This document shows positions 8,101 through 16,624 of a stretch of 64,000 nucleotides of DNA, in pieces (position 1 is the first letter of the stretch; each line of letters starts with the position of its first letter). Position numbers and translations under genes: made by a program. Under the pieces are notes generated by a model, which worked only from the letters and a program-made list of their open reading frames with translations, was not told the origin of the DNA and searched no databases. Origin of the DNA: Chloroflexi bacterium OHK40 (GTDB lineage Bacteria; Chloroflexota; Chloroflexia; Chloroflexales; Chloroflexaceae); the NCBI GenBank assembly GCA_004367505.1, contig SFCB01000150.1, positions 18,517 through 82,516 of the forward strand, given 5' to 3'.

Positions 8101-9006
8101 ATGAACAAGCGCATCCTGTGGGCCATAGTGATCACACTATTGCTGAGCATACTGATCAGCGCCTGCGGCCGTGGCGCCGAGCCGGAATCCGATACAACCA
8201 GCGCTATCGTGCCGGTGCTCGCCGTCTCGGAGCTTACGCCAGGGCCAAACCGGCTGGCCCTCGGCCTGCTGCAGAATGGCACGCCCTTGAACGATCCGGA
8301 GCTGCGCCTGGGCATGCGGCTCTTCTTTCTCGACGGCCCCGAGCCGGACACAGTGCAAGCCGAGTCGACGGCCGTATACCGTGGCGAGGGCTTGCCCTTC
8401 GGCCTCTACGTGGGCTACGCCACCTTCGACCAGCCGGGCGGCTGGGGCCTGGAGCTCAGCATCCCGCGCGAGGGAAATACACCCGACCTGGTCCGCCTGC
8501 GTCTGGACGTGCTTGAGCGCCCGAGCGCGCCAACAGTAGGCGACCCGGCGCTGCCGAGCCAGAACCTCACCGTGGCCCAGGAGCCCGATCTGGCAAAGAT
8601 CAGCTCGGACCCCGACCCGGACCCGGAGCTTTACCAGCTCACGGTTGCAGACGCGATTGCGGCGCGCAAGCCCTTTGTGGTCGCCTTCTCTACCCCCGGC
8701 TACTGCCAGACGGCCGTCTGCGCCCCGAACCAGCTGGTGCTCAAGCGCCTGAAGGATCAATACAAGGGCCAGGTAAACTTTATTCACGTTGAGGTCTACC
8801 CCTTCCCCTTTGGCGAGTCCTTCCAGGCCCAGCGCCGGGTGCCAGCGATGGTCGAGTGGGGGCTGCGCACCGAGCCCTGGACCTTCCTGGTGGACGCGGA
8901 CGGGATCATCCAGGCCCGCTATGAAGGCGGGATCACCTTTGCCGAGCTCGAGCCGGCCCTGGCCCAACTGGCCGCCGGTGAGCCGATCTCCCCTCCCGTG
9001 GATTAA
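8101..9006 (+). CDS. Thioredoxin-fold lipoprotein
   Basis: This 301-residue exported protein begins with a signal sequence ending in the lipobox LISAC, so it should be anchored on the outer face of the membrane. Residues about 180-295 form a thioredoxin-like domain: VVAFSTPGYCQTAVCAP contains a C-x4-C pair (Cys202, Cys207), and TEPWTFLVDADG supplies a cis-proline-like segment (Pro259). The C-x4-C spacing differs from classical CxxC thioredoxins. The N-terminal 170 residues are beta-rich and resemble an Ig-like extracytoplasmic module. The role may be thiol-disulfide chemistry or electron transfer outside the cell. A GTG at 8086 is an alternative start, but ATG 8101 gives the cleaner signal peptide. 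Confidence 0.82.
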   Translation: MNKRILWAIVITLLLSILISACGRGAEPESDTTSAIVPVLAVSELTPGPNRLALGLLQNGTPLNDPELRLGMRLFFLDGPEPDTVQAESTAVYRGEGLPFGLYVGYATFDQPGGWGLELSIPREGNTPDLVRLRLDVLERPSAPTVGDPALPSQNLTVAQEPDLAKISSDPDPDPELYQLTVADAIAARKPFVVAFSTPGYCQTAVCAPNQLVLKRLKDQYKGQVNFIHVEVYPFPFGESFQAQRRVPAMVEWGLRTEPWTFLVDADGIIQARYEGGITFAELEPALAQLAAGEPISPPVD

Positions 9007-9070
9007 CCGTCGGAAGACGCAGACCGTGTCATTCCAGCGACGAATCATTCAGGCGATGTAAGGACGGGCC

Positions 9071-10156
9071 ATGTACCGCGAGCTCTCAGGCCAGGCGCAG
9101 GCGGGGGTGATCGATCTACGCAGCGACACTGTGACGCTGCCGAGCCCGGCCATGCGCGAGGCCATGGCCCGCGCGGAGCTCGGCGACGACGTCTATGGCG
9201 AGGACCCGACGGTGAACCAGCTGGAGGGGCTGGCGGCGGAGATCCTGGGCAAAGAGGCGGCGGTACTGGTGGTAAGCGGCACCATGGGCAACCTGGCGGC
9301 CCTCCTGGCCCACGGCGGCCGTGGCGAGCGGGTCGTTTGCGGCGACGAGTGCCACATCTATCACTACGAAGCTGGCGGCGCATCAGCGCTGGGCGGGATG
9401 ATCTACCACACGCTCCCCACCGCTATCGACGGCACGCTCCCTCTGGACGTGGCCCGCGAAGCGCTGGCGCCGAGCGACGATCCGCACCGCGCGCCGCCAG
9501 CGGTGTTCTGCCTGGAGAACACCCATAACCGGCGCGGGGGCACGGTGCTGCCACTCGCCTACCTGGAGGCAGCCCACAGCCTGGCCCACGAGATGGGTGT
9601 TCCGCTACACCTGGATGGCGCCCGCGTCTTCAATGCAGCGGTGGCGCTCGGGGTGGAAGTGCGGGCGATCACACGCCTGGTGGACAGCGTACAGTGCTGC
9701 CTCTCGAAAGGCCTTGCCGCGCCCGTAGGCTCGCTGGTGGCCGGCTCGCAGGCCTTTGTCGCGCGGGTGCGGCGGGCCCGCAAGCTGCTTGGCGGAGGCA
9801 TGCGCCAGGCAGGGGTGATCGCCGCAGCCGGGATCGTCGCCCTCACCGAGATGGTTGAACGGCTCGACGAGGATCACGCCAACGCGCGCTTGCTGGCCGA
9901 GGGGCTGGCCCAACTTCCTGGTATTTATGTCGACCTGAACAGGGTGCAGACCGACATCGTGCGCTTTGAGCTGAACGTTGAGGGGCTGAGCGTGGCCGCA
10001 TTCTTGGGCGCGCTCCGCGAGCGCGGCGTGCTGATGGGCGCCGTGGGCGGGCACGCGGTGCGCGCGGTGACTCATTATGGCATCAGTGCCGCCGACGTGC
10101 GCCAGGCCCTATCCACGGTTGCGGAGGTACTGAGCGCCTACAATTCGCCTACGTGA
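9071..10156 (+). CDS. ltaE: Low-specificity L-threonine aldolase
   Basis: This 361-residue PLP enzyme splits L-threonine or L-allo-threonine into glycine and acetaldehyde. It opens with the family signature IDLRSDTVTLPSPAMREAM, followed by GDDVYGEDPTVNQLE. The PLP lysine is Lys213 in CCLSKGLAAPVGS, and the active-site stretch ENTHNRRGG is intact. The length matches the family. The start at 9071 follows an AGGACGGG site. It lies 64 bp after the thioredoxin-like gene and could be cotranscribed with it, though no functional link is evident. Confidence 0.95.
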   Translation: MYRELSGQAQAGVIDLRSDTVTLPSPAMREAMARAELGDDVYGEDPTVNQLEGLAAEILGKEAAVLVVSGTMGNLAALLAHGGRGERVVCGDECHIYHYEAGGASALGGMIYHTLPTAIDGTLPLDVAREALAPSDDPHRAPPAVFCLENTHNRRGGTVLPLAYLEAAHSLAHEMGVPLHLDGARVFNAAVALGVEVRAITRLVDSVQCCLSKGLAAPVGSLVAGSQAFVARVRRARKLLGGGMRQAGVIAAAGIVALTEMVERLDEDHANARLLAEGLAQLPGIYVDLNRVQTDIVRFELNVEGLSVAAFLGALRERGVLMGAVGGHAVRAVTHYGISAADVRQALSTVAEVLSAYNSPT

Positions 10157-10584
10157 GTGAAGCACAACGCCCCGCCCGAGGCCGCGTGTGATCGCAACCA
10201 GGGCAAGACCCGCGAACCTAGAAGTAGAGCACCGGAAGCAGGCGGTGTTCTGACGTAAGGCAAGGGTCCAGGGAACTGGGGACAGGGGACAGGACCACGG
10301 CAGCAGCAAGCCCTGGATGCGCCCAAACGGTCAAGCGGCCCGAAACCTTGCCTAACCATTCGGAGTGCCCCTGGAAGGGTGAGCAGCTCGCTCACAATGG
10401 CTCGGATGCGGGCGAGCCGCCCGCGCTCCCAGGCGGATGTGTTACCCACCGCTGAACACGTACGTTCTGACGCGCGCTTGCCCTCCGCAGATGGATTAAC
10501 CGCTTCGAGGCATGCCCTCAGGCAGCTCCACCACGGCGCTCCGATCCTCCCAACCGTAACGAACGACAGGTTTCCGGCGAGCCC
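10157..10584. other. Noncoding gap with small hairpins and a dispersed repeat
   Basis: No convincing gene is seen in these 428 bases. GTGAGC and GCTCAC (10380-10396) and GCGGGC and GCCCGC (about 10408-10424) form short hairpins; the latter resembles the repeat near 12591. A 53-bp block (10464-10516) is about 70 percent identical without gaps to 14597-14649. Confidence 0.5.
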
Positions 10585-12465
10585 ATGAGCACCCCCACGG
10601 CTCCCTCAGCCGAGACACTCGCGACAGCCTGGTTGGCCTTGCTGGCGCAGACATCCGAGATCGTGCTGCTGGCCGATGGGCGTGGGCGGCTTATGGCCGC
10701 AAGCCGACCAGCACACCAACTGCTCGGGCTCACGGCGAGCTCGGTGGGCCAGGCATTGCGGCCGCTCCTGGGCCTACCACCCGGGGCATCGCTAGAGGGC
10801 TCGGTGGTACTGGCCGCTGGCATGGCCGCCACGCTGCGCTGCACGCCTCTGCCCAGCAGAAGGAACAAGCGGGCGCTCTTGATCATGCTGGAGCTGGCAC
10901 ACGGGTCGCCGGCCACCGCCTCGGCCATCTACCGCGAGCAGCGACTGCGCGAGGTGACCCTGACGATCACCAGTGCGCTGGAGATCGGCCAGATCCTCAA
11001 CCATGTGGTACGCCTGGCGACTGATCTGCTCGGCGCCACGGCGGGTGCGCTCCCGCTCTACGACCAGGGGCGTGATGTGGTCATCCCGGGCTCGGTGTAT
11101 AACCTGCGCATGCCGCTGACAGGCCGCGAGCAATACCGAGGCACGGGGCTGATCTGGCGCGTCCTTGATGCCGGGCGCCCCATGATCATCAATCACTACG
11201 ACGCGGATCCGGAGGCCCTACCAGACCTGGTGGCCCAGGGTATCCGCAGCATTGCCGCAGCTCCTGTTCGTGCCGGGGGGAGCGTGCTCGGCATCCTCAT
11301 TCTCTATGACCAGCGGCCAACGATGCAGTTCACGGCGAGCGATATGGCCCTGCTCGACGCCGTGGCGCGCCAGGCCGGGGTGGCGATGCAGAATGCCCGG
11401 CTCTACGAGACCGCCGTGCGCGAAGGGAACCGGCGCGCACTGCTCTACAAAGCCAGTGTCGAGCTTGGCGCGGTGCTCAACATCGATCACCTCTACGCGA
11501 CGATCCACCGGGCCGCCGCGCGCCTGATGCCCTGCGATATCTGCTTGATCGCCCTGCTCGACTCTGCCCGCCAGGAGATCGAGTACGTCTACCTTGCCGA
11601 TGGACCACGGCGCTGGCCCCCTCACCGTCTGCCGCTCAGTCGCGGCCTGCTGGGCTTCGTCGCCCGAACCGGAGTCTCGCTGCGCCTTGTCCACAACGAC
11701 AACGAGATCGAGCGCTGGTTCGGTGCGGAGCCGTTCAGCGACACGGAGGAGGAGCCCAGTCCCGGCGCGCTGCTGGCAGTCGCCCTGAACGTGGGTGAGC
11801 GAACGCTTGGCGCGATAACGGTACAGGCTCACGCTCCCGACGCCTACAGCAGCGAGGACCTGGAGGCGCTGGAGATGCTCGCCTCCACCGCCGCGATCGC
11901 GATTCAGAACGCGCAACTGTTTGCGAAGGTACAGGAACTGGCCACCCGCGACGCACTCACGGGAGTGGCCAACCGCCGCCACTTTTTCGAACTGGCCCGG
12001 AGCGAACTGGAGCGCGCGGCCCGCTATGGCCACCCGGTGAGCCTGCTGATGATCGACGCCGACCACTTCAAGGTGATTAACGACACCTACGGCCACCTGG
12101 TGGGCGACATAGTGCTCCAGGCGATCGCCGGGCGGTGCCGCAACGCACTGCGCGAGGCCGATATCGTGGCACGCTATGGCGGCGAGGAGTTCCTGGCGCT
12201 CTTGCCAGAGACCTCCGGCGAGCAGGCCGTGCAGGTGGCTGAGCGGCTACGCGATACCGTGGCACGCGAGCCAGTACTGAGCGCCGCAGGCCCGATCAGG
12301 GTGAGCGTGAGCATCGGGATCGCCAGCTACGAGCGCGGCGCCGTCGGCCAGATCGACCAACTGTTGGACTATGTGGACCAGGCGCTTTACCAGGCCAAGA
12401 GCACCGGGCGTAACCAGGTGCGCGCCTACGGGCCGACCGACACGGTTTCGATGCCGGAACCCTAG
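10585..12465 (+). CDS. GAF-GAF-GGDEF diguanylate cyclase
   Basis: This 626-residue cytoplasmic signalling protein makes cyclic di-GMP from two GTP. A PAS-like N-terminal segment (about 15-105) is followed by two GAF domains (roughly 118-275 and 285-440) and a C-terminal GGDEF domain (about 455-615). The active motif is GGEEF at residues 532-536. An RxxD inhibitory site (READ) sits five residues before it, so product feedback inhibition is expected. The LTGVANRR segment that binds GTP is intact, and there is no EAL or HD-GYP domain. GAF ligands are unknown. The gene is monocistronic, with 428 bp of noncoding DNA upstream. Confidence 0.95.
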   Translation: MSTPTAPSAETLATAWLALLAQTSEIVLLADGRGRLMAASRPAHQLLGLTASSVGQALRPLLGLPPGASLEGSVVLAAGMAATLRCTPLPSRRNKRALLIMLELAHGSPATASAIYREQRLREVTLTITSALEIGQILNHVVRLATDLLGATAGALPLYDQGRDVVIPGSVYNLRMPLTGREQYRGTGLIWRVLDAGRPMIINHYDADPEALPDLVAQGIRSIAAAPVRAGGSVLGILILYDQRPTMQFTASDMALLDAVARQAGVAMQNARLYETAVREGNRRALLYKASVELGAVLNIDHLYATIHRAAARLMPCDICLIALLDSARQEIEYVYLADGPRRWPPHRLPLSRGLLGFVARTGVSLRLVHNDNEIERWFGAEPFSDTEEEPSPGALLAVALNVGERTLGAITVQAHAPDAYSSEDLEALEMLASTAAIAIQNAQLFAKVQELATRDALTGVANRRHFFELARSELERAARYGHPVSLLMIDADHFKVINDTYGHLVGDIVLQAIAGRCRNALREADIVARYGGEEFLALLPETSGEQAVQVAERLRDTVAREPVLSAAGPIRVSVSIGIASYERGAVGQIDQLLDYVDQALYQAKSTGRNQVRAYGPTDTVSMPEP

Positions 12466-12590
12466 CGAGTCACCACGGTGATGTCGCTGGATCGCGATCT
12501 CGCTGCGACGCGCCGGTGGGACGTCTTGACCCCGCGCGATCAGGGGCAGGTCGCTTGTCGTCCACGCCGGATGGTTGTTTCCCGATGCGG

Positions 12591-12648
12591 CCGGGGAGCG
12601 CAGGCATACCGACCCGGCTAGATGCAGGTGAGACGCCCGCGCTCCCGG
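12591..12648. repeat. REP-like palindromic element
   Basis: GGGAGCG (12594-12600) pairs with CGCTCCC (12640-12646) around a short internal dyad. Read in the right frame the element gives the familiar spurious peptide beginning GSAGVSPAS, a hallmark of widespread bacterial palindromic repeats. It lies in the 240-bp gap between the convergent diguanylate cyclase and MutS-like genes, where it may act as a terminator-like structure. Confidence 0.6.
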
Positions 12649-12705
12649 CAACCGGCAAGGGTCTTCCGGACGGCTGCACTAGCCGCCTTGCCGGAGCCGG
12701 GCGCG

Positions 12706-14331
12706 TCAGACGGCCCCGCGTTCGCGCAGCGTGCGCTCGATCTGGCTGAGGTGCAGGCCGTGAGCGACGGCGATGTCGGCGGCGTAGCTGCGCCCGTCGG
12801 GCAGGCCACGGGTGATGCGGTAGGTGCGTGCCGCACCATCCCCCGCTGAATGATCGGATGCGGCGATTGCGCCAGCGACAAGCGCGTCGATCCGGCTCGT
12901 GCCGATCACCGCCTCGTTCAAGGCCTCGCCCTCGTGGGCCAGCTCGTGGAGGTGAGTGACCAGCACAGCGCGGGCGCCGAGCATCCGCAGGCCGCAGAGC
13001 ACATCGCGGGCGATGGCGAGAGCCTCGTGGGGGCTGGTACTGCCCAGAGGCTCGTTGAGCAGCACAAGGCTCATGGCGCTGGCCTGCCGAAAGATGGCGG
13101 CCAGGTGCGCGGCTTCTTCGTCGAGCCGGCCCATGCCGGTGCGCGCCTGCTCGGCCGCCGGGAAGAGAGTGTAGATCGCGTCGACTGGACTGATCTCAGC
13201 CGCCTCGGCCGGGAGCAGCAGGCCGGCCTGGGCGAGCACGTGGGCCAGGCCCACCGCCCGGGTGTAGGTGGTCTTGCCGCCCCGGTTCGGGCCGGTGAGC
13301 ACAAAGATGCGCCCGGTGTCGTCGAAGACGGCATCGTTCGCCACGGGAGCAGCCGGCGCCGGCTCACCCCGCAAACGCAGTGCGAGCTCCAGGTTGTAGA
13401 GCCCGCGAGCCCGCAGCAGCCGCGCGGCGGGCGGCGCGAGGCGGGGCCGGCAGAGCGGCAGGCCCTCGGCACGCAGCGCGGCGACGAGCCTGGCGGCCCC
13501 GAGGAAGAAGGCCAGCTCATCCTCCAGGGTAGCCAGAGCAGCGCCTCCCACGCGGGCGTAGCGAGTGAGGGCCTCGGCCACCGGCGCGGTAACCTCCTCA
13601 AGCAGTTGGCTGAGGTCGAGGAAGAGCTGGCGGTCGGGGCCGAAGGCCTGGCGCTCCCCAGCCTGGCGGAGCGGCGTGAGCCCGCTCTGACGCTCGCGGT
13701 CGGGGCCGAGCAGCCGGCCGAGGAGTGTGCGCGGGCCGCCGAAGCGCTCCGCGTTGACTGCCAGCAGTGTGGCGCTCTCGGGGCGAAGCTGAGCGTCGAG
13801 ATTCACGCCAAGGGTGACGCTGCTCGCACGCTCGAGGCGCTCACGCAGGGCGGGGAGCTCTGCCGCGAGCGCCCGGAACTCGGGGCTGGCAGTGAGATTT
13901 GTGACGGTGGCGGCCAGAGCCAGCCAGCCGGCGGCGCGCAGGCCGGGGGCTGCCTCCGCCAGGGCGGCGCGAAGGGCCTGGAGCGTTGCCACGTAGACTT
14001 CGAGCTCGCCGAGGCGCCCGGCGATCTGGAAGATGCCGGCCTCACCGGCCCAGCGGCTGGTTCCCGCGAGCGCCGCGACCGCGAGACCTGGCAGCAACGC
14101 CTCCAGACGCCCGGCCAGCTCCGGCAGGCGGAGCAGATCGTCGAGCACATCCTGGCGGTAGGCGATCGTTTCGATGTCGGCACAGAGCGCGGTAAGCACC
14201 GCCCGCGTCGCGCCGACGTAGCGTGAACTGAGCGCCAGGGCGCGCACCAGGGGTTCGAGCGCCAGGTCGTCGGGCCAGGTGCCCCCACCAGGAGCGGGAG
14301 CGGCCCCCTCGGGCCAGAGCAGGCTGGTCAC
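12706..14331 (-). CDS. Short MutS-family ATPase
   Basis: This 541-residue protein has the MutS core (lever/clamp helices) and ATPase domain but no mismatch-reading domain I and no Smr nuclease. Walker A is GPNRGGKTT (residues 347-355). The VLLNEPLGSTSPHEAL Walker B/signature region has Asn-Glu in place of the usual Asp-Glu, and VLVTHLHELA supplies the switch histidine. Full-length MutS and MutS2 exceed 750 residues, so this is one of the shorter MutS-related groups whose roles are mostly unknown. The GTG at 14331 is chosen because GGAGG precedes it by four to five bases; a longer frame begins at 14442. The gene has no operon partner. Confidence 0.85.
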   Translation of the reverse strand: MTSLLWPEGAAPAPGGGTWPDDLALEPLVRALALSSRYVGATRAVLTALCADIETIAYRQDVLDDLLRLPELAGRLEALLPGLAVAALAGTSRWAGEAGIFQIAGRLGELEVYVATLQALRAALAEAAPGLRAAGWLALAATVTNLTASPEFRALAAELPALRERLERASSVTLGVNLDAQLRPESATLLAVNAERFGGPRTLLGRLLGPDRERQSGLTPLRQAGERQAFGPDRQLFLDLSQLLEEVTAPVAEALTRYARVGGAALATLEDELAFFLGAARLVAALRAEGLPLCRPRLAPPAARLLRARGLYNLELALRLRGEPAPAAPVANDAVFDDTGRIFVLTGPNRGGKTTYTRAVGLAHVLAQAGLLLPAEAAEISPVDAIYTLFPAAEQARTGMGRLDEEAAHLAAIFRQASAMSLVLLNEPLGSTSPHEALAIARDVLCGLRMLGARAVLVTHLHELAHEGEALNEAVIGTSRIDALVAGAIAASDHSAGDGAARTYRITRGLPDGRSYAADIAVAHGLHLSQIERTLRERGAV

Positions 14332-14409
14332 AGCGCCTCCACGAACCGGGCAGCCGGCCGGCGTGCCGGCGCACAGTGTCATGGTAGCACGGGACGCCGT
14401 AGGACGCCG

Positions 14410-14562
14410 GGCAGCATGGGCGAGCGATGGATACGGCGGCACATGCTGCCTGTGCGGTAGCAGCGCTCCATGGAGTCACAAGCATCCTTCAGTCGCATGC
14501 CCAGGGAGGCAGCATGAGGTAGCTATGAGGTACCGAGAGCAAAACGGAGTTCCATGGAGCGC
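14410..14562. repeat. Overlapping inverted repeats upstream of the MutS-like gene
   Basis: The gap 14332-14761 holds no clear gene. GGCAGCATG occurs at 14410-14418 and 14508-14516, and in reverse at 14442-14450; the latter two extend to a perfect 10-bp inverted repeat. A second perfect pair, GCGCTCCATGGA (14463-14474) and TCCATGGAGCGC (14551-14562), interlocks with it. They could be operator sites or a folded element in the MutS-like gene's upstream region. Confidence 0.5.
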
Positions 14563-14761
14563 ACGAACCAGGAACCGAGAAGCGCACACGGATGGCGTTC
14601 TGAGGCGCTTCAGCTCTTCTCAGACGGCTCAACCGTTTCGGGACATGTGCTAGCCGCCGGTAGCGTATGCTCGCGGCCCACCGTCACGCACCCTGAGGAG
14701 GCCGAAGGCCATAGCGAAAGGTGCTGAACCTCGCGACCATGGGTGAGAGGCTAGCGGCGCG

Positions 14762-16291
14762 CTAGCGCCGGCCCGCAGCGCGGATCAGATCTGCGGCACG
14801 CTCAGCAATCATGATCGTTGCTGCGTTGGTGTTGCCCGTTGGGATCGTTGGCATCACCGAGGCATCGACCACCCGCAACCCAACCAGGCCATGCACTTGC
14901 AGCTCCGGGTCGACCACCGCCAGCCGGTCGCGACCCATCCGGCACGTACCAACGGGATGCCACAGACACTCACAGGCTGCCCGGATATAGGCGCGGATGG
15001 CCTCATCGCTCTCGATCTCAGGGCCGGGGGCAAGTTCGGCGCCACGGTAGGGGTCGAAAGGGGCCTGGGCGGCGATCAGGCGCCCCAGGCGCACGCCGGC
15101 TACCAGAGCGGCCACATCACGCTCGGACTGGAGATAATTCGCCTGAAAGGCCGCTGGTGCGGCTGGATCGGCCGAGGTGAGCCGCACCGAGCCACGGCTC
15201 TGGGGGCGTGCCAGCATCATCACCATACTGAATCCCGGCTCGTCGCGCATGAAGGCCTGGCTGAGAAACAGGACGGGCCCGAAATGGAGCTGCAGATCGG
15301 GCCGGTTGTCGCCGCCTGGCACACCACTATGGGCGAAGAGCCCCGCCTCGCCGATGTTGCTGCGCGGGTCGAGCGGGGGTGCGTGGATGCTCTGGTAGCC
15401 TACCGCGATCTGAGGATGATCCTGAAGATTCTCGCCGACACCGGGGAGATCCACCGCGACCGTCACTCCGTGGGCCTGCAATTGGGACGCTGGCCCAACG
15501 CCCGAGAGCATCAGCAGCCGAGGGGAGTCGAGGGCGCCAGCGCTCAAGATCACCTCACAGGCGGCCCGAGCCTGCTGCGTGACTCCCTCAGCGCGGTACT
15601 CGACGCCCACGGCTCGCCCACCATCCAGCAGCACACGGGTCACAAGCGCACCGGTAGCAACGGTGAGGTTGGGCCGGCCCATAGCGCGGCGCAAGAAGGT
15701 GACAGCAGTACTCTGGCGGGTGCCATTGCGTGTTGTGGTCTGGAAGAGGCCGGCTCCCTCCTGATGTTCGCCGTTGAAATCGTCGTTGCGGGCATGGCCG
15801 AGCGCCGCAGCGGCCTCGACGAAAGCCAGCGAAAGCGGGCTTGGCGCCACCTGATCGCTCACGGGGAGCTGGCCGCCCACCCCGTGGTAGCTCGACGATC
15901 CACGCTGCTGATCCTCCGAGCGCGTGAAGTAGGGCAGGACCTCGGTGTAGCTCCAGCCCGTGTTGCCAAGGGCAGCCCACTCATCGAAATCGTGGCGGCT
16001 CCCCCTGATGTAGATCATCCCGTTGATCGAGCTGGTACCGCCAAGGACCCGCCCCCGTGGCCAGCGGATGCGGCGCCCGTTGAGCATCGGCTCCGGCTGA
16101 GTCTCGTAACCCCAATCTACCTCGGAGCCGAAGAGGGTCGGCCAGGCAGCGGGAACGTGGATCTCCGGCCGGGTATCTGCTCCACCGGCCTCCAGCAGGA
16201 GCACCGTGCGGTCGCCGTCCTCGCTCAACCGGCTCGCCAGGACACACCCGGCCGAGCCGGCGCCGATCACGATGTAATCGTAGCCTGTCAT
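14762..16291 (-). CDS. GMC-family FAD oxidoreductase (choline dehydrogenase-like)
   Basis: This 509-residue flavoprotein oxidises an alcohol group. The N-terminal Rossmann motif is IGAGSAGCVLASRLSE (Gly10-Gly15), and LLLEAGG follows. The GMC signatures GRVLGGTSSINGMIYIRG and SAGALDSPRLLMLSGVGP are both present. The C-terminal catalytic segment is CLWHPVGTCRMG, with GNTNAATIMIAERAADLI after it. These place it with bacterial choline dehydrogenase-like enzymes, but the substrate could equally be another primary alcohol. The ATG at 16291 is backed by a GGGGAGGAAG site. Neither betaine aldehyde dehydrogenase nor a choline transporter is adjacent, so osmoprotection is not supported by context. Confidence 0.93.
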   Translation of the reverse strand: MTGYDYIVIGAGSAGCVLASRLSEDGDRTVLLLEAGGADTRPEIHVPAAWPTLFGSEVDWGYETQPEPMLNGRRIRWPRGRVLGGTSSINGMIYIRGSRHDFDEWAALGNTGWSYTEVLPYFTRSEDQQRGSSSYHGVGGQLPVSDQVAPSPLSLAFVEAAAALGHARNDDFNGEHQEGAGLFQTTTRNGTRQSTAVTFLRRAMGRPNLTVATGALVTRVLLDGGRAVGVEYRAEGVTQQARAACEVILSAGALDSPRLLMLSGVGPASQLQAHGVTVAVDLPGVGENLQDHPQIAVGYQSIHAPPLDPRSNIGEAGLFAHSGVPGGDNRPDLQLHFGPVLFLSQAFMRDEPGFSMVMMLARPQSRGSVRLTSADPAAPAAFQANYLQSERDVAALVAGVRLGRLIAAQAPFDPYRGAELAPGPEIESDEAIRAYIRAACECLWHPVGTCRMGRDRLAVVDPELQVHGLVGLRVVDASVMPTIPTGNTNAATIMIAERAADLIRAAGRR

Positions 16292-16386
16292 GCGCTTCCT
16301 CCCCGTGTCGTATGGCGGTTCACAGGCCACTGCGGGGAGTGGGGGCGATCGGATGTACACCGCCCGCCAGCGCGTTCGCTCTCGCC

Positions 16387-16584
16387 CTCCAGGTAAGGGC
16401 GGACAGAACTGGCGGACTGAAAAGGAATGCTCCGCGTTGGGGCCCGCTGCAGGCGCTCACCTCCGCCTTCGCGGGGGCAGGCCCCTGACCTTTTTCCCGC
16501 GTGCAGGAGAGGGGGGCACAGCCCGTCAGGCTGCGGTACATCGCTACGCGAATGTGGGTGCTGTCCGCCCTTAAACGCTCCAGG
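16387..16584. mobile_element. Possible MITE with 13-bp terminal inverted repeats
   Basis: TAAGGGCGGACAG (16394-16406) and its exact complement (16561-16573) bracket a 180-bp noncoding unit. CTCCAGG lies directly outside the left end (16387-16393) and again four bases beyond the right end (16578-16584), like a target duplication. No transposase is encoded. The rest of the gap 16292-16624 has no gene. The right junction is imperfect, so this is a candidate only. Confidence 0.4.
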
Positions 16585-16624
16585 GTGGGGCGGAGGCGTG
16601 GGGTTGGGCAGTTGCGGTTGGCAC

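Noticed and set aside
12850..14226. 458-codon plus-strand frame opposite the MutS-like gene
   Set aside because: It is an antisense shadow in GC-rich DNA; the minus strand has Walker A and other MutS motifs in register.
14279..14653. Plus-strand 124-codon frame over the repeat-rich gap
   Set aside because: It has no RBS or recognisable domain and overlaps the MutS-like gene start and the inverted repeats.
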